A DNA stretch of 64,000 nt from JAPOXR01 sp965221935 (GCA_965221935.1 CBDCSZ010000018.1:1-64000), one strand, 5' to 3'. Counted from the stretch's first letter, positions 46,579 to 56,400 are shown. Notes: generated from the sequence alone by a model not told the origin. Numbers and translations: made by a program.

Positions 46579-47520
46579 TCAACTGAGCCTGGCCTCAATG
46601 GCGTCCACGATCAGACCGGCGGCATTGACACCTTCAAACCGTTCCAACTCGACAATGCCTGTCGGCGATGTCACATTGATTTCGGTCAGGCATTCTCCGA
46701 TCACATCTATGCCGACAAATATCTGACCGTGCTCAGCAAGAATGGGGCCAATCCGCTCGCAGATCTCGCGATCCCGCTGCGTGAGCGCGGCCTGCGCTGC
46801 TGTGCCGCCGATATGGAGGTTGGAACGGGCTTCATTTTTGGCTGGAATCCTGTTGATCGCACCAACCGGCCTGCCATCGACCAGGATGACACGCTTGTCG
46901 CCGCTGCGGACATCGGGGAGATATTTTTGGATGATCAGCGGCTCGCGGCTCGACAGCAGAAACATTTCACACAGCGCGTTGAAATTCTGGTCATTTTCAA
47001 GAACAAGAAAGACGCCGGCGCCGCCATTTCCATACAGCGGCTTCACCACTACATCCCGGTGCTGCGACCTGAAGGCGCGAAGCTGACCGAGGTCGCGGGA
47101 AACCGCCGTCGGCGGAATCAACTCCGGAAAGCTCAGCGCCAGCAGTTTCTCCGGATGGTTGCGCACCCAAAACGGATCGTTCACCACCAGCACGTCGCCA
47201 GCGAGCATCTCCAGCAGATGGGTTGTGGTGATGTACGACATGTCAAACGGAGGATCCTGCCGGAGCAGCAGCACATCGAAGCCGCGAAGATCTGTCAGAG
47301 TGCGGTCGCCCAGACGAAAATGATCGCCGCGGCGCTGGCGGACGGACAGCGGCCAGCCGCGCGCCTCAAGCCGGCCCTCCCGGTAGCTCAGCATCTCCGG
47401 CTGAAAGCAAAAGAGGCTGTGCCCTCTTTCCTGCAGCTCCCGGGCGATGCGAAACGTGCTGTCGGCATCAATATCAACCGCTTCGATCGGATCCATTTGA
47501 ATGGCGACCTGCAATTGCAT
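46579..47520 (-). CDS. gshB: Glutathione synthetase
   Basis: A 313-residue ATP-grasp enzyme that joins gamma-glutamylcysteine and glycine. It has LQVAIQMDPIEAVDIDADSTF, VLLLRQDPPFDMSYITTTHLLE, VVVKPLYGNGGAGVF, RSGDKRVILVDGRPVGAINR and FVGIDVIGECLTEINVTSPTG. ATG at 47520 gives the standard length. Although a longer frame extends upstream, it is not homologous. Confidence 0.93.
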   Translation of the reverse strand: MQLQVAIQMDPIEAVDIDADSTFRIARELQERGHSLFCFQPEMLSYREGRLEARGWPLSVRQRRGDHFRLGDRTLTDLRGFDVLLLRQDPPFDMSYITTTHLLEMLAGDVLVVNDPFWVRNHPEKLLALSFPELIPPTAVSRDLGQLRAFRSQHRDVVVKPLYGNGGAGVFLVLENDQNFNALCEMFLLSSREPLIIQKYLPDVRSGDKRVILVDGRPVGAINRIPAKNEARSNLHIGGTAAQAALTQRDREICERIGPILAEHGQIFVGIDVIGECLTEINVTSPTGIVELERFEGVNAAGLIVDAIEARLS

Positions 47521-47687
47521 CTGCACAATCCTGTTTGCGGCTTGAATTTGGTAGTGAATCAACGCAGCTTGGAATTCAAGCGGAGTTTTCCGCAGCCTTG
47601 CGCGGGGTCGTCTGGTCCCGGGACTTTGCCGCCAGCGCGTTCTCCGCCGCCCCGGGAAACACCTTTCATTGAATAGGTTGATACTGA

Positions 47688-48842
47688 ATGACCGAAGCCG
47701 ATCTCGACGACATCCGATCCGCTGTCGAGTCGCTGTGCGCGCGGTATCCGGAGGACTATTGGCGCCGGTTGGACAAGGAACGCGCCTACCCTTCTGAATT
47801 CGTTGCCGAAATGACTGCCGCCGGATTCCTGTCATGCCTTATTCCGCAGGAGTGGGGAGGGTCTGGACTGGGTTTGCGGGAAGCATGCGCCATTCTCGAA
47901 ACCGTCTGCTTCACCGGCGGAAACGCCGGAGCCTGTCATGCGCAGATGTATGTGATGGGAAGCATTCTCCGGCACGGTTCGCAGGCGCAGATGGCGCAAT
48001 GGCTGCCCGGAATTGCGGGCGGCGATTTGCGCATGCAGAGTTTCGGCGTGACCGAACCGACCACCGGTTCAGACACGACCAGTCTGAAAACCACGGCCGT
48101 CCGCAAAGGGAATCAATATGTTGTCAACGGGCAAAAGATCTGGATCAGCCGGGTGGAACACAGCGATCTGATGCTTTTGCTTGCCCGAACATCGGCCAGG
48201 GACAGCGACGGGGACCGAACCGACGGGCTGACCGCCCTGATTGTCGATATCCGCGGCGCCGAAAGCAGAGGGCTGACGATTCGACCGATCGAGTCCATGA
48301 TCAACCACCATTCGTGTGAGTTGTTTTTCGACGATTTCGAAGTGCCGGTGGAGAACCGGCTTGGCGAGGAAGACAAGGGATTCAGAGTGCTGCTCGACAG
48401 CATGAACGCCGAACGCATTCTGATCGCTGCGGAATGCATTGGAGATGCCCGCTACTTCCTGAAGAAAGCGTCTGACTATGCGCGCGGGCGCGTTGTCTTC
48501 GGAAAACCGATCGGCGCCAATCAGGGCGTTCAGTTTCCGATTGCGAAATCCTATGCGGAAACGCGCGCCGCCGCCCTGATGGTCTATCATGCGGCGGAAC
48601 GGTTTGACCTCGGGGCCGCATGCGGGGCCGAAGCCAACATGGCAAAGTTGCTGGCCGCCGAGGCGAGTTGGAATGCCGGCGACACCGCCATGCAGACGCA
48701 TGGCGGATTCGCCTTTGCGCGCGAATTCGACATCGAGCGCAAATTTCGCGAAACCCGGCTGTTTCGCATCGCCCCGGTGTCGACCAATCTGATCCTGTCA
48801 TTTCTCGCCGAACGCGAACTGGGTCTGCCGCGGAGTTACTGA
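47688..48842 (+). CDS. Acyl-CoA dehydrogenase
   Basis: A 384-residue flavoprotein that introduces a 2,3-double bond into an acyl-CoA. It has QSFGVTEPTTGSDTTSLKTTA, VVNGQKIWISRVEHSDL, RVVFGKPIGANQGVQFPIA and QTHGGFAFAREFDIERKFRE. The usual C-terminal catalytic EGT is replaced by RIAPVSTN. A Glu in NAERILIAAE may serve as base, as in isovaleryl-type enzymes. Substrate unknown. It sits on the opposite strand between rsmI and gshB, where many alphaproteobacteria have yraN. Confidence 0.88.
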   Translation: MTEADLDDIRSAVESLCARYPEDYWRRLDKERAYPSEFVAEMTAAGFLSCLIPQEWGGSGLGLREACAILETVCFTGGNAGACHAQMYVMGSILRHGSQAQMAQWLPGIAGGDLRMQSFGVTEPTTGSDTTSLKTTAVRKGNQYVVNGQKIWISRVEHSDLMLLLARTSARDSDGDRTDGLTALIVDIRGAESRGLTIRPIESMINHHSCELFFDDFEVPVENRLGEEDKGFRVLLDSMNAERILIAAECIGDARYFLKKASDYARGRVVFGKPIGANQGVQFPIAKSYAETRAAALMVYHAAERFDLGAACGAEANMAKLLAAEASWNAGDTAMQTHGGFAFAREFDIERKFRETRLFRIAPVSTNLILSFLAERELGLPRSY

Positions 48843-48862
48843 AACGCCGCAGCGAAGGTCCG

Positions 48863-49732
48863 CTATTCGGAACTGTGTCTCCGGCTGATCGAGAGCGCCT
48901 GTCGGTAGACCTCGCGCCGGGGCACTCCATGCGCCTCTGCGACCGCCGTCACCGCATCTTTGAGCGTGTTGGTCCGGAGCGCCGCCGCCAGATCGGGTTC
49001 GATGTCCTCTTTGGCCGCTGCCGTCGCCGCGGCACGGTCCACCAGGATGACAATTTCACCCTTTGGCTCCGCCGATGCGGCGCGTTCAGCAAGCTCGAAC
49101 GCAGTGCCCTTCCATACTTCCTCATATTTCTTTGTAAGTTCCCGGCAGACCGCGACGCGGCGCCCGCGCCCGAGACTGCGCCCGATCTCGCTGAGCGTCG
49201 CCTGCAGCCTCCGGGCCGATTCGAAAAAGACCAGCGTTGCCGGGACGCCAGCAAACTCTTCGAGGGCTTTCCGGCGTTTCGCGTCCTGTGCCGGCAAAAA
49301 TCCGGAGAACAGGAACCTGTCTGTCGGCAGGCCGGCGACCTGCAGCGCCGCAATGACAGCTGACGGACCCGGAACGGTCACCACCGGAACACCGGTCGAC
49401 GCGGCTGCCTGCACCATGCGCAGACCGGGATCCGCAATCGTCGGCGAACCGGCGTCCGCCAGCAGACACACGCTCTTGCCACCCTGCAACAGCCCCAGGA
49501 TTTTCGGCCTTTGCCGCTCCCCGTTGTGGTCATTGTATGAGATGAGTCTGCGCGCGCCGAGCGGGATTCCGTGGATTGCCATCAGTTTTCGGGTGATCCG
49601 CGTGTCTTCGGCGGCAATGACGTCGGCGGCGCGAATCACATCCAGCGCCCGAAGTGTGATATCCTGCGCGGCTCCAATCGGGGTCGCCACCAGATAAAGT
49701 CCGGTTCCAAGAGTTTTTTGCGCTTCTTTCAT
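48863..49732 (-). CDS. rsmI: 16S rRNA (cytidine-1402-2'-O)-methyltransferase
   Basis: A 289-residue SAM-dependent tetrapyrrole-methylase-fold enzyme that 2'-O-methylates C1402 in the 16S rRNA decoding site. It has LYLVATPIGAAQDITLRAL, VIAAEDTRITRKLM, SYNDHNGERQRPKIL, ADAGSPTIADPGLRMVQAA, VVTVPGPSAVIAALQVAGLP and FFESARRLQATL. It is divergent from the lipoprotein gene. Confidence 0.94.
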   Translation of the reverse strand: MKEAQKTLGTGLYLVATPIGAAQDITLRALDVIRAADVIAAEDTRITRKLMAIHGIPLGARRLISYNDHNGERQRPKILGLLQGGKSVCLLADAGSPTIADPGLRMVQAAASTGVPVVTVPGPSAVIAALQVAGLPTDRFLFSGFLPAQDAKRRKALEEFAGVPATLVFFESARRLQATLSEIGRSLGRGRRVAVCRELTKKYEEVWKGTAFELAERAASAEPKGEIVILVDRAAATAAAKEDIEPDLAAALRTNTLKDAVTAVAEAHGVPRREVYRQALSISRRHSSE

Positions 49733-49839
49733 GGCTGTCCTGAACCCATTCGCGCGGATGCAAGGCGCGCGCGATTGCGGTGTTCTTTCTGCAAAAGAAA
49801 TCTGCTAAAATCCAGATGTCAGACGAAAAGGAGTTTCGA

Positions 49840-51021
49840 ATGATCGGCAACGCGCTGCGGTTCCGGGGCACAGGCCTGGCCTTGGCAGGAGTCATGCTTT
49901 TGGCAGCCTGCGGACACGGCAGCCTGGGCGACTTTATGACCACACCCGCCCCGCAACAGATCAAGCGGCACGGCACAGGCATTGTGGCCATGCTGCTTCC
50001 CTACGGTGACGAGGAAAAACCCGCACTGACTGAGCTTGCCGCCAGCATGGAAAACAGTGCCCGGCTGGCGATCGGCGATCTCGGCGCCGACACGCTTAAC
50101 CTGAAGATCTACAATACGAACGGATCGGTTGAAGGCGCGGTCGGGGCGACGCAAAACGCCCTTGCCGACGGCGCCGATGTGATTCTCGGTCCCGTGTTCA
50201 AGGATGCGGCTTTAGAGACCGCCAGAATCGCATCCCAGAACGACGTCCCGGTATTCAGCTTTTCCAACGATCCGAGCATTGTTGCCGGAAACCTGTTTGT
50301 CCTCGGCCACACATTTGAAAACTCGGCCGACCGCATATTGCAGTATGCGATGAGCCAGGGCCGCGGCCGGGTTCTCTCGGTTCACGCCCGCAACCAGCAG
50401 GGTCTCACCGGGCAGCAGGCGATCGCGGACGCGTCAGCCCGGACCGGCGCCGACGTCAAGGTAAGCATTTCCTATGAGTTTTCGCAGATTGGCGTCGTAG
50501 AATCGATCGTCCAGATCGTTGACGCCGCTTCGCTGACCGAGGCCGATCTTATCGTCTTCACGGCAGACACCGCCGGCGCGCTGTCGCTGCTGGGACAATT
50601 GCTGCCGGAAGCCGGCATCGACACTGAGAAAGTGAAATTCGCCGGCCTGACGCGGTGGGATATTCCGGCAAGCAATCTCTCGAACAAGGGCCTCCAGGGC
50701 GGTTGGTTCCCGCTGCCGGATCCGAATCTCACAGCGAGTTACGGGTATCGTTACCAATATACGTATGGCGATCCGCCGCATCCGCTTGCCGGTCTCGCAT
50801 ATGACGGTGTTGTCGTTGCGAACGCCTTGCTGGCAGAAGCCAGAGACCAATCCAGGGTGGCCGCGCTGAAATCTCCAAACGGCTTCATCGGCGCCACCGG
50901 CCCATTCCGTTTCCGGCAGGATGGCAGAATAGAACGGTCGCTGGCTGTCGCGGAAGTGAGAAGCAACCGTCCGCAGATCATTTCGCAGGCCCCGCAGTCA
51001 TTTGCAGCGCCTGAGTCGTAA
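49840..51021 (+). CDS. Penicillin-binding protein activator-like lipoprotein (LpoA family)
   Basis: A 393-residue lipoprotein with lipobox LLAACG (Cys about residue 24) and a periplasmic type-1 binding-protein fold: GIVAMLLPYGDEEKPALTEL, AVGATQNALADGADVILGPV, VPVFSFSNDPSIVAGNLFVL and a C-terminal GATGPFRFRQDGRIERSLAV. The LpoA-type proteins of this group are placed next to rsmI and are thought to assist peptidoglycan synthases. ATG at 49840 follows AAGGAG. It is upstream of murJ, another cell-wall gene. Confidence 0.85.
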   Translation: MIGNALRFRGTGLALAGVMLLAACGHGSLGDFMTTPAPQQIKRHGTGIVAMLLPYGDEEKPALTELAASMENSARLAIGDLGADTLNLKIYNTNGSVEGAVGATQNALADGADVILGPVFKDAALETARIASQNDVPVFSFSNDPSIVAGNLFVLGHTFENSADRILQYAMSQGRGRVLSVHARNQQGLTGQQAIADASARTGADVKVSISYEFSQIGVVESIVQIVDAASLTEADLIVFTADTAGALSLLGQLLPEAGIDTEKVKFAGLTRWDIPASNLSNKGLQGGWFPLPDPNLTASYGYRYQYTYGDPPHPLAGLAYDGVVVANALLAEARDQSRVAALKSPNGFIGATGPFRFRQDGRIERSLAVAEVRSNRPQIISQAPQSFAAPES

Positions 51022-51084
51022 CCGCCGCAGCCAGAGATCGGCGCGCATGGGCGCCTCAGCTGGAGCGGCATCGACCCGTCTTCC

Positions 51085-52644
51085 ATGAGTCAAAGCCGCG
51101 CAAACTCTCCGATTTCACTGGTTCGCGGATTTTTCACTGTCAGCTTCTGGACACTCGCCAGCCGGGTGTTCGGATTCATCCGCGATATCGTCTTCGCCGC
51201 CCTGCTGGGCGCCGGCCCGGTGGCGGAAGCTTTCCTCATCGCTTTCAGCCTGCCGAACATGTTCCGAAGGATCTTTGCTGAGGGCGCCTTCAACACGGCA
51301 TTCGTGCCGATGTACGCAAAGAAACTCGGCGCCGATGACAACGCGGAGCGGTTTGCCGACGACGCGATGTCCGCCCTCGCCGGATTTCTGATCTGTTTCA
51401 CACTGGCCGCACAGGTCGCCATGCCGCTTCTGGTTTTTGCCATGGCCAGCGGATTTGCCGGCGATGAACGGTTTGATATCGCAGTGTTCTTCGGTCGAAT
51501 CGCCTTCCCGTATGTGCTATTTATCTCGCTCGCGGCGCTGATGTCAGGCGTGCTCAACGCAGCCGGAAGATTTGCCGCCGCCGCGGCCGCTCCTGTGCTC
51601 TTGAATCTTGCGTTCATCGCCGCGCTCACTCTCGCCGCTGTCAACGGGCTGGACGCCGGATTCACCCTCGCCTGCGCGGTTCCGGCCGCCGGCATTGCCC
51701 AGCTGGCGCTGGTCTGGATCGCCGCCGAACGGGCCGGTTACCGTGTCCGGATCCGCGCACCGAAGATCACACCGGAATTGCGCCGGCTGGCGGTGATCGC
51801 CGCGCCTGCAGCATTGGCCGGCGGCGTTGTCCAAATCAACCTGGTGATCGGCCGTCAGGTGGCCAGCCAGTTTGAGGGCGCGGTTGCCTGGCTGAGCTAC
51901 GCTGACCGCCTGTACCAGCTGCCTTTGGGCGTGGTCGGAATCGCCATCGGCGTCGTTCTGCTGCCTGACCTCTCGCACAAACTGTCCGCCGGCAATGACG
52001 CCGGCGCCAGAGACTCTTACAACCGGGCCGCCGAAGCCGCTCTTGCTTTGGGCGTGCCGGCGGCTGTTGCCCTTGCTGTTGTTCCATCGCCGGTGGTGAG
52101 CATTCTGTTTGAGCGGGGCCAATTCACGGCATCAGACTCTGCGGCCACCGCGGCGGCGCTTGCCATCTACGCCGCCGGACTGCCGGCATTTGTGCTTCAG
52201 AAGGTTGTCCAGCCGCTGTTTTTTGCCCGCCACGACACGCGGACGCCGTTCCTTTGCGCCCTGGCGGCGATGGTCATCAACGCGGTCATCGCTGTCGGCC
52301 TTGCCAGTTCACTCGGATATCTGGCGGCCGCCATCGGTGTCACCGTTGCCGGATGGGCGATGCTGGTTTTGCTGTGGCTCCGCGCTCGGTCGATAGGCGC
52401 ATCGGCGGAATTCGATGCGCGGTTCCGGCGCACATTGCCAAAGATCCTGCTTGCGGCGGCGGCGATGGGCGCGACTCTCTGGTTTGCCGTCGAATTCACC
52501 CGGCATCTCGTCGATGCAAGCGCTGTCCGCTATCTGTGGCTCGCCGGTCTCGTGGTCGGCGGAGCGCTGTTCTACGGCGGCATGCTCCTGGTCTTGGGCG
52601 CCTTTTCCTGGGATCAGATCCGCGCTGTGCTGAAGCGGGGCTGA
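51085..52644 (+). CDS. murJ: Lipid II flippase MurJ
   Basis: A 519-residue integral membrane protein with about 14 hydrophobic segments that flips lipid II across the inner membrane. It has LASRVFGFIRDIVFAALLGA, AFLIAFSLPNMFRRIFAEGA, FNTAFVPMYAK and SYADRLYQLPLGVVGIAIGV. No clear ribosome-binding site precedes ATG 51085, 63 bp after the lipoprotein gene. Confidence 0.95.
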   Translation: MSQSRANSPISLVRGFFTVSFWTLASRVFGFIRDIVFAALLGAGPVAEAFLIAFSLPNMFRRIFAEGAFNTAFVPMYAKKLGADDNAERFADDAMSALAGFLICFTLAAQVAMPLLVFAMASGFAGDERFDIAVFFGRIAFPYVLFISLAALMSGVLNAAGRFAAAAAAPVLLNLAFIAALTLAAVNGLDAGFTLACAVPAAGIAQLALVWIAAERAGYRVRIRAPKITPELRRLAVIAAPAALAGGVVQINLVIGRQVASQFEGAVAWLSYADRLYQLPLGVVGIAIGVVLLPDLSHKLSAGNDAGARDSYNRAAEAALALGVPAAVALAVVPSPVVSILFERGQFTASDSAATAAALAIYAAGLPAFVLQKVVQPLFFARHDTRTPFLCALAAMVINAVIAVGLASSLGYLAAAIGVTVAGWAMLVLLWLRARSIGASAEFDARFRRTLPKILLAAAAMGATLWFAVEFTRHLVDASAVRYLWLAGLVVGGALFYGGMLLVLGAFSWDQIRAVLKRG

Positions 52645-52667
52645 CCGGCCGCCGGACCGAACCGGTT

Positions 52668-53369
52668 CTATTTCCCGAACAGCCGTTTCAGCCCAGCCGA
52701 CAGGGCAAGGAAGCCGCCGGGAATCGCGATCAGCGAAACCAGGAAACCGAGGACAAATCCGCTGGCATTTGCCAACATGTAGCCCGGCAGTCCGAACAGG
52801 GTGTCCTGCGTGAGTTTCAGCCCAATCAACAGGAACGGAAACGACACCATGGAGGGTGACGCCGCGGGATGGCCATGGCCATGCATCATGAGCAGGATCC
52901 CCGCCAGAAGGCCGAGTAGACCGAGATAGCCGGGAGCGGCCCCCAGAAGCGGAAAGTCTGCGCCCGAAAACCAGGCATAGATCACAGCGCTGATTGCGGA
53001 GGCGGCGAAAAACGATACCGGAACCAGCAGCCCGCGCACAAAATTGGACAAAACGCTGCCGAGCGCCAGTATAAACATGGCGCTGAACAGCGTGTGCATC
53101 CAGCCGAAATGCACAAACGGATAGGTCACGAGCCGGACCGACTCCAGACTGATAAGCTCCGCCGACTCGAACTGCTCGCGGAACAGCCACGGGCTGAATC
53201 CGAAAACGTTCACCGCGTCCGCCCGCAGGTTGGAGGAGAATGCGGGCTGCCAGATTCCCAGCTGGAATGCGGATAAGATCAATTCGGCGCCGCCTGCGAC
53301 GGCGGCCAGCGCAAACACGGCGGGAGGAATCGGCCCGAACACCGACTCCCTGCCCGGTTTCCCGCGCAT
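52668..53369 (-). CDS. Rhomboid-like membrane protein, probably inactive
   Basis: A 233-residue, six-segment membrane protein with a rhomboid layout: LVTYPFVHFGWMHTLFSAMF is the typical second segment. The catalytic Ser motif GxSG is GAAPG here (PLLGAAPGYLG), and the His of the last segment is missing (MLANASGFVLG). It is therefore likely a rhomboid pseudoprotease, binding but not cutting membrane proteins. ATG at 53369 has AGGGA upstream. Confidence 0.75.
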   Translation of the reverse strand: MRGKPGRESVFGPIPPAVFALAAVAGGAELILSAFQLGIWQPAFSSNLRADAVNVFGFSPWLFREQFESAELISLESVRLVTYPFVHFGWMHTLFSAMFILALGSVLSNFVRGLLVPVSFFAASAISAVIYAWFSGADFPLLGAAPGYLGLLGLLAGILLMMHGHGHPAASPSMVSFPFLLIGLKLTQDTLFGLPGYMLANASGFVLGFLVSLIAIPGGFLALSAGLKRLFGK

Positions 53370-53433
53370 CACATGTCCCTGCTGCGGCTGGAGAGACCAG
53401 TCTCATGCGGCCCCGGTCCGGCGCTGCCGGGCG

Positions 53434-53679
53434 TCATCCGCCCTTCAGCCTCTGCAGCAGCACGACCTCGCTTTGCGGTTCGACGGGTTCGTTCAGACCG
53501 GCGGCAATGATGCGGCCGTCAACCGAAACCGACACACCGCGGTCAATATGCGGTTTCAGACCCGGATACGCCTTCACAAGCCCTTGCAAGACGCCGCCTA
53601 CCGTCGTGGCATCAACCTCAACGGTCTGCCGGTCGTCCGCAAAACGCCGCAGGCTCGCAAACAGCACAACTTCAACCAC
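53434..53679 (-). CDS. MoaD/ThiS-type sulfur-carrier protein
   Basis: An 81-residue ubiquitin-fold protein ending in LKGG; the terminal Gly-Gly is the site of adenylation and thiocarboxylation. EVVLFASLRRFADDRQ and LLQRLKGG fit MoaD. It starts with GTG, 8 bp inside the end of the molybdopterin-subunit gene. It is therefore made with the hydroxylase and probably supplies sulfur for its cofactor. Confidence 0.82.
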   Translation of the reverse strand: MVEVVLFASLRRFADDRQTVEVDATTVGGVLQGLVKAYPGLKPHIDRGVSVSVDGRIIAAGLNEPVEPQSEVVLLQRLKGG

Positions 53680-55921
53680 CCGCCATTTCCTGCAGCGCCT
53701 TGAGCAAACGGGGCGGCGACATCGGCAGATGGGTCATGCGCACGCCGGCGGCATTTGACACTGCATTCGCAATGGCCGCGAGCGGCGGGCAAATCGACGT
53801 CTCTCCGACGCCGCGCACACCGTAGGGGTGACCCGGATTCGGCACCTCGACAATCACGGTGTCGATAAAGGGCAGGTCCGAGGCAACGGGCATTCTGTAG
53901 TCGAGAAACCCGGCATTCTTCAGGCAGCCATCGTCGCCATAGACGTATTCCTCATTCAGAGCCCAGCCGATTCCCTGCGCCGCGCCGCCTTGAAACTGGC
54001 CTTCGACATAGGACGGGTGGATCGCCTTCCCGGCATCCTGCACAACCGTGTAGCGGGTCACCTTTGCCGCGCCGGTCTCTTTATCGACTTCCGCATCGAC
54101 GATATGCGTCGCAAAACTGACCCCGGCTCCTTCCGGCGTCGTTTCAAAATGGCCGGAAATCGGGCCGCCGGTCACACCCATTTTCGATGCGATTTCCGCC
54201 AGTGACAGGGGCACAAAGTCGCCGGCATTGGGCCCGGCCGGTTTGGCACAGCCGTCCTCCCAAAACACCGCGTCGCGTTCAATGCCCCACTCCGCCGCCG
54301 CGCGGGCGCAGAGTTTGTCAATCGTGTCACGCGCCGCCTTGATCGTGGCCAGACCGGCCGCATAGGTCACGCGGCTTCCGTGCGACACGTCGTTGTAGCC
54401 CAGACTGCCGGTGTCGGCGACCGTGGTGCGGACGTTTTCGTAGGGTATGCCGAGCTCTTCCGCAGCCATCTGGCACATCGACGCCCGCGAGCCGCCGATG
54501 TCGGGCGTGCCGACCGACACCGACGCGGTGCCATCGTAGGACAGCGCCAGCGTCACAGATGTTTCACCGGAGTGGTTAAACCAGAATCCGCAGGAAATGC
54601 CCCGCCCCTGGCCCGGTTTGAGCGGGGCGGCGTAGTGCGGATGCGCCTTGGCTTCCTGCAGAGTCTCAATCAGGCCTATGCGCGGAAATCTCGGACCGAA
54701 GGCCGCCCTGGATCCTTCTTTGGAGGCATTCATCAGGCGGACGGCGATCGGGTCGAGCCCGAGCCTGTTGCAGAGTTCGTCGATGACGCTCTCCACCGCG
54801 AATGCGCCCATTGGCGATCCGGGCGCCCGGTATGCCGCCTGTTTCGGCCGGTTGCAGATCACATCCCAGCCAATGCTCTTGACATGATCGAGATCGTAGG
54901 GCGCAAACGCGCACATGGCGGCAAACTCCATCGGCGCCGACGGAAACGCCCCGCCCTGCAGCCGGAATTCACCGCTTGCGGCTGTGATCCGGCCATCTTT
55001 CCGCATCCCGATCTTCACATCCATAGAGGACGAGGAGGTCGGTCCGGTTGACCGGAACACCTCTTCCCGGCTCATGACGATTTTCACCGGACGGTTGGAT
55101 TTTCTTGACAGAATGAGCGCCACCGGCTCGACAAACACCGTGGTCTTGCCGCCAAATCCGCCGCCGATTTCCGACGCGGTCACGCGCAGCTGGCTGGCGT
55201 CCATTCCGACCAGTTTGGAGCAGACGCGCCCGGCCCAGAAATGCCCCTGTGTGCAGCACCACAGCTCGCCCTTGCCGTCCGGTCCGAGCTGCGCCAGGCA
55301 GGCGTGCGGTTCGATGTATCCCTGGTGTGCGGCTTCGGTGCGGAATGACTTTTCGACAATCAAGTCCGCGGCGGCAAATCCCTCCTCAATGTCACCATGT
55401 CCGTTTTCGTGGTAGCGGACCACGTTCGGGTGCATCCCTTCGGGCACGCTTTCGTCCGCTGCCCCCTCCCGCACCACCGGCGCGCCCGGCCGCATGGCTT
55501 CGTCCACATCTGTCACAAACGGCAGCGGCTCGTACTCGACGTCTATCAGCGACAGGGCGTCCCGGGCCGCCAGCGGCGAAGTCGCCGCCACCGCGGCAAT
55601 GGCGTGGCCATCGTACAGTGCCCGGTCGGACGCCATGACGTTCTCAAGAACATTCCAATCGTCGCCCTCGAGCCCCTGCGGGAAATCGCCGCGGGTCACG
55701 ATCGCTTTCACCGAGGGGTGGGCCGCGGCCCGCGATGTGTCAATGGACACGATCCGCGCATGCGGATGCGGCGATCGCAGAATGGCGCCGTGCAGCATGC
55801 CCGGCGCATAGGCGTCAGCTCCGAATCTGGCCCGGCCGGTGACCTTGTCGACTCCGTCGGGACGCACCGGACGCGTGCCGACAACCTTGAATTGTCTGAT
55901 GCCAGTGTCATCAAGCGGCAT
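53672..55921 (-). CDS. Xanthine dehydrogenase-family molybdopterin-binding subunit
   Basis: A 749-residue large subunit of a CoxL/CutL-type molybdenum hydroxylase. It has VTGRARFGADAYAPGMLHG, SEIGGGFGGKTTVFVEPVAL, AAYRAPGSPMGAFAVESV and the active-site Glu in YGVRGVGETSICPPLAA. The AYRAPG loop lacks the Cys of CO dehydrogenase CoxL, so CO is an unlikely substrate. The real substrate is unknown. It is encoded with its Fe-S and FAD subunits and a MoaD-like protein. Confidence 0.88.
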   Translation of the reverse strand: MPLDDTGIRQFKVVGTRPVRPDGVDKVTGRARFGADAYAPGMLHGAILRSPHPHARIVSIDTSRAAAHPSVKAIVTRGDFPQGLEGDDWNVLENVMASDRALYDGHAIAAVAATSPLAARDALSLIDVEYEPLPFVTDVDEAMRPGAPVVREGAADESVPEGMHPNVVRYHENGHGDIEEGFAAADLIVEKSFRTEAAHQGYIEPHACLAQLGPDGKGELWCCTQGHFWAGRVCSKLVGMDASQLRVTASEIGGGFGGKTTVFVEPVALILSRKSNRPVKIVMSREEVFRSTGPTSSSSMDVKIGMRKDGRITAASGEFRLQGGAFPSAPMEFAAMCAFAPYDLDHVKSIGWDVICNRPKQAAYRAPGSPMGAFAVESVIDELCNRLGLDPIAVRLMNASKEGSRAAFGPRFPRIGLIETLQEAKAHPHYAAPLKPGQGRGISCGFWFNHSGETSVTLALSYDGTASVSVGTPDIGGSRASMCQMAAEELGIPYENVRTTVADTGSLGYNDVSHGSRVTYAAGLATIKAARDTIDKLCARAAAEWGIERDAVFWEDGCAKPAGPNAGDFVPLSLAEIASKMGVTGGPISGHFETTPEGAGVSFATHIVDAEVDKETGAAKVTRYTVVQDAGKAIHPSYVEGQFQGGAAQGIGWALNEEYVYGDDGCLKNAGFLDYRMPVASDLPFIDTVIVEVPNPGHPYGVRGVGETSICPPLAAIANAVSNAAGVRMTHLPMSPPRLLKALQEMAGG

Positions 55922-55923
55922 TT

Positions 55924-56400
55924 TTAAACCCTCCGCATTTCGGCCGCGGCGTCGAGGACCGCGCGCACTATCTTGTCATATCCCGTGCAACGGCACAGAT
56001 TTCCCGCCAGCCAGTAGCGGACTTCGGTTTCCGACGGATCCGGATTGCGTTCCAGGAGCGCCTTTGAAGCCACGAGAATTCCCGGCGTGCAGATGCCGCA
56101 CTGCAGTGCGGCATGCTCAAGAAACTTGGACTGCAGCGGATGCAGATCCTCGCCGTCGGCCATCCCTTCAACGGTCTCGATGGATTTATTGCCGGCTTCG
56201 GCGGCAAGCATCAGGCAGGAGCAGACCAGTTCGCCGTCGACAATGACCGAACAGGTGCCGCAGTCACCGGTTCCACATCCTTCCTTGGCGCCGGTCAGCG
56301 ACAGCCGGTCGCGCAGCGCATCGAGCATTGTTTCCCGCGGGTCGCACAGAAACTCCGCCGCGTCGCCATTCACTGTCGCTCTCATATGCATCATCGTCAT
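55924..56400 (-). CDS. (2Fe-2S)-binding subunit of molybdenum hydroxylase
   Basis: A 158-residue CoxS/CutS-type subunit with two [2Fe-2S] clusters: the plant-ferredoxin-type C-x4-C-x2-C in KEGCGTGDCGTCSVI plus LVCSCLM, and the alpha-helical cluster in QCGICTPGILVA and NLCRCTGYDKIV. It carries electrons from molybdenum to FAD. The start overlaps the FAD subunit's stop by 4 bp. Confidence 0.92.
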   Translation of the reverse strand: MTMMHMRATVNGDAAEFLCDPRETMLDALRDRLSLTGAKEGCGTGDCGTCSVIVDGELVCSCLMLAAEAGNKSIETVEGMADGEDLHPLQSKFLEHAALQCGICTPGILVASKALLERNPDPSETEVRYWLAGNLCRCTGYDKIVRAVLDAAAEMRRV

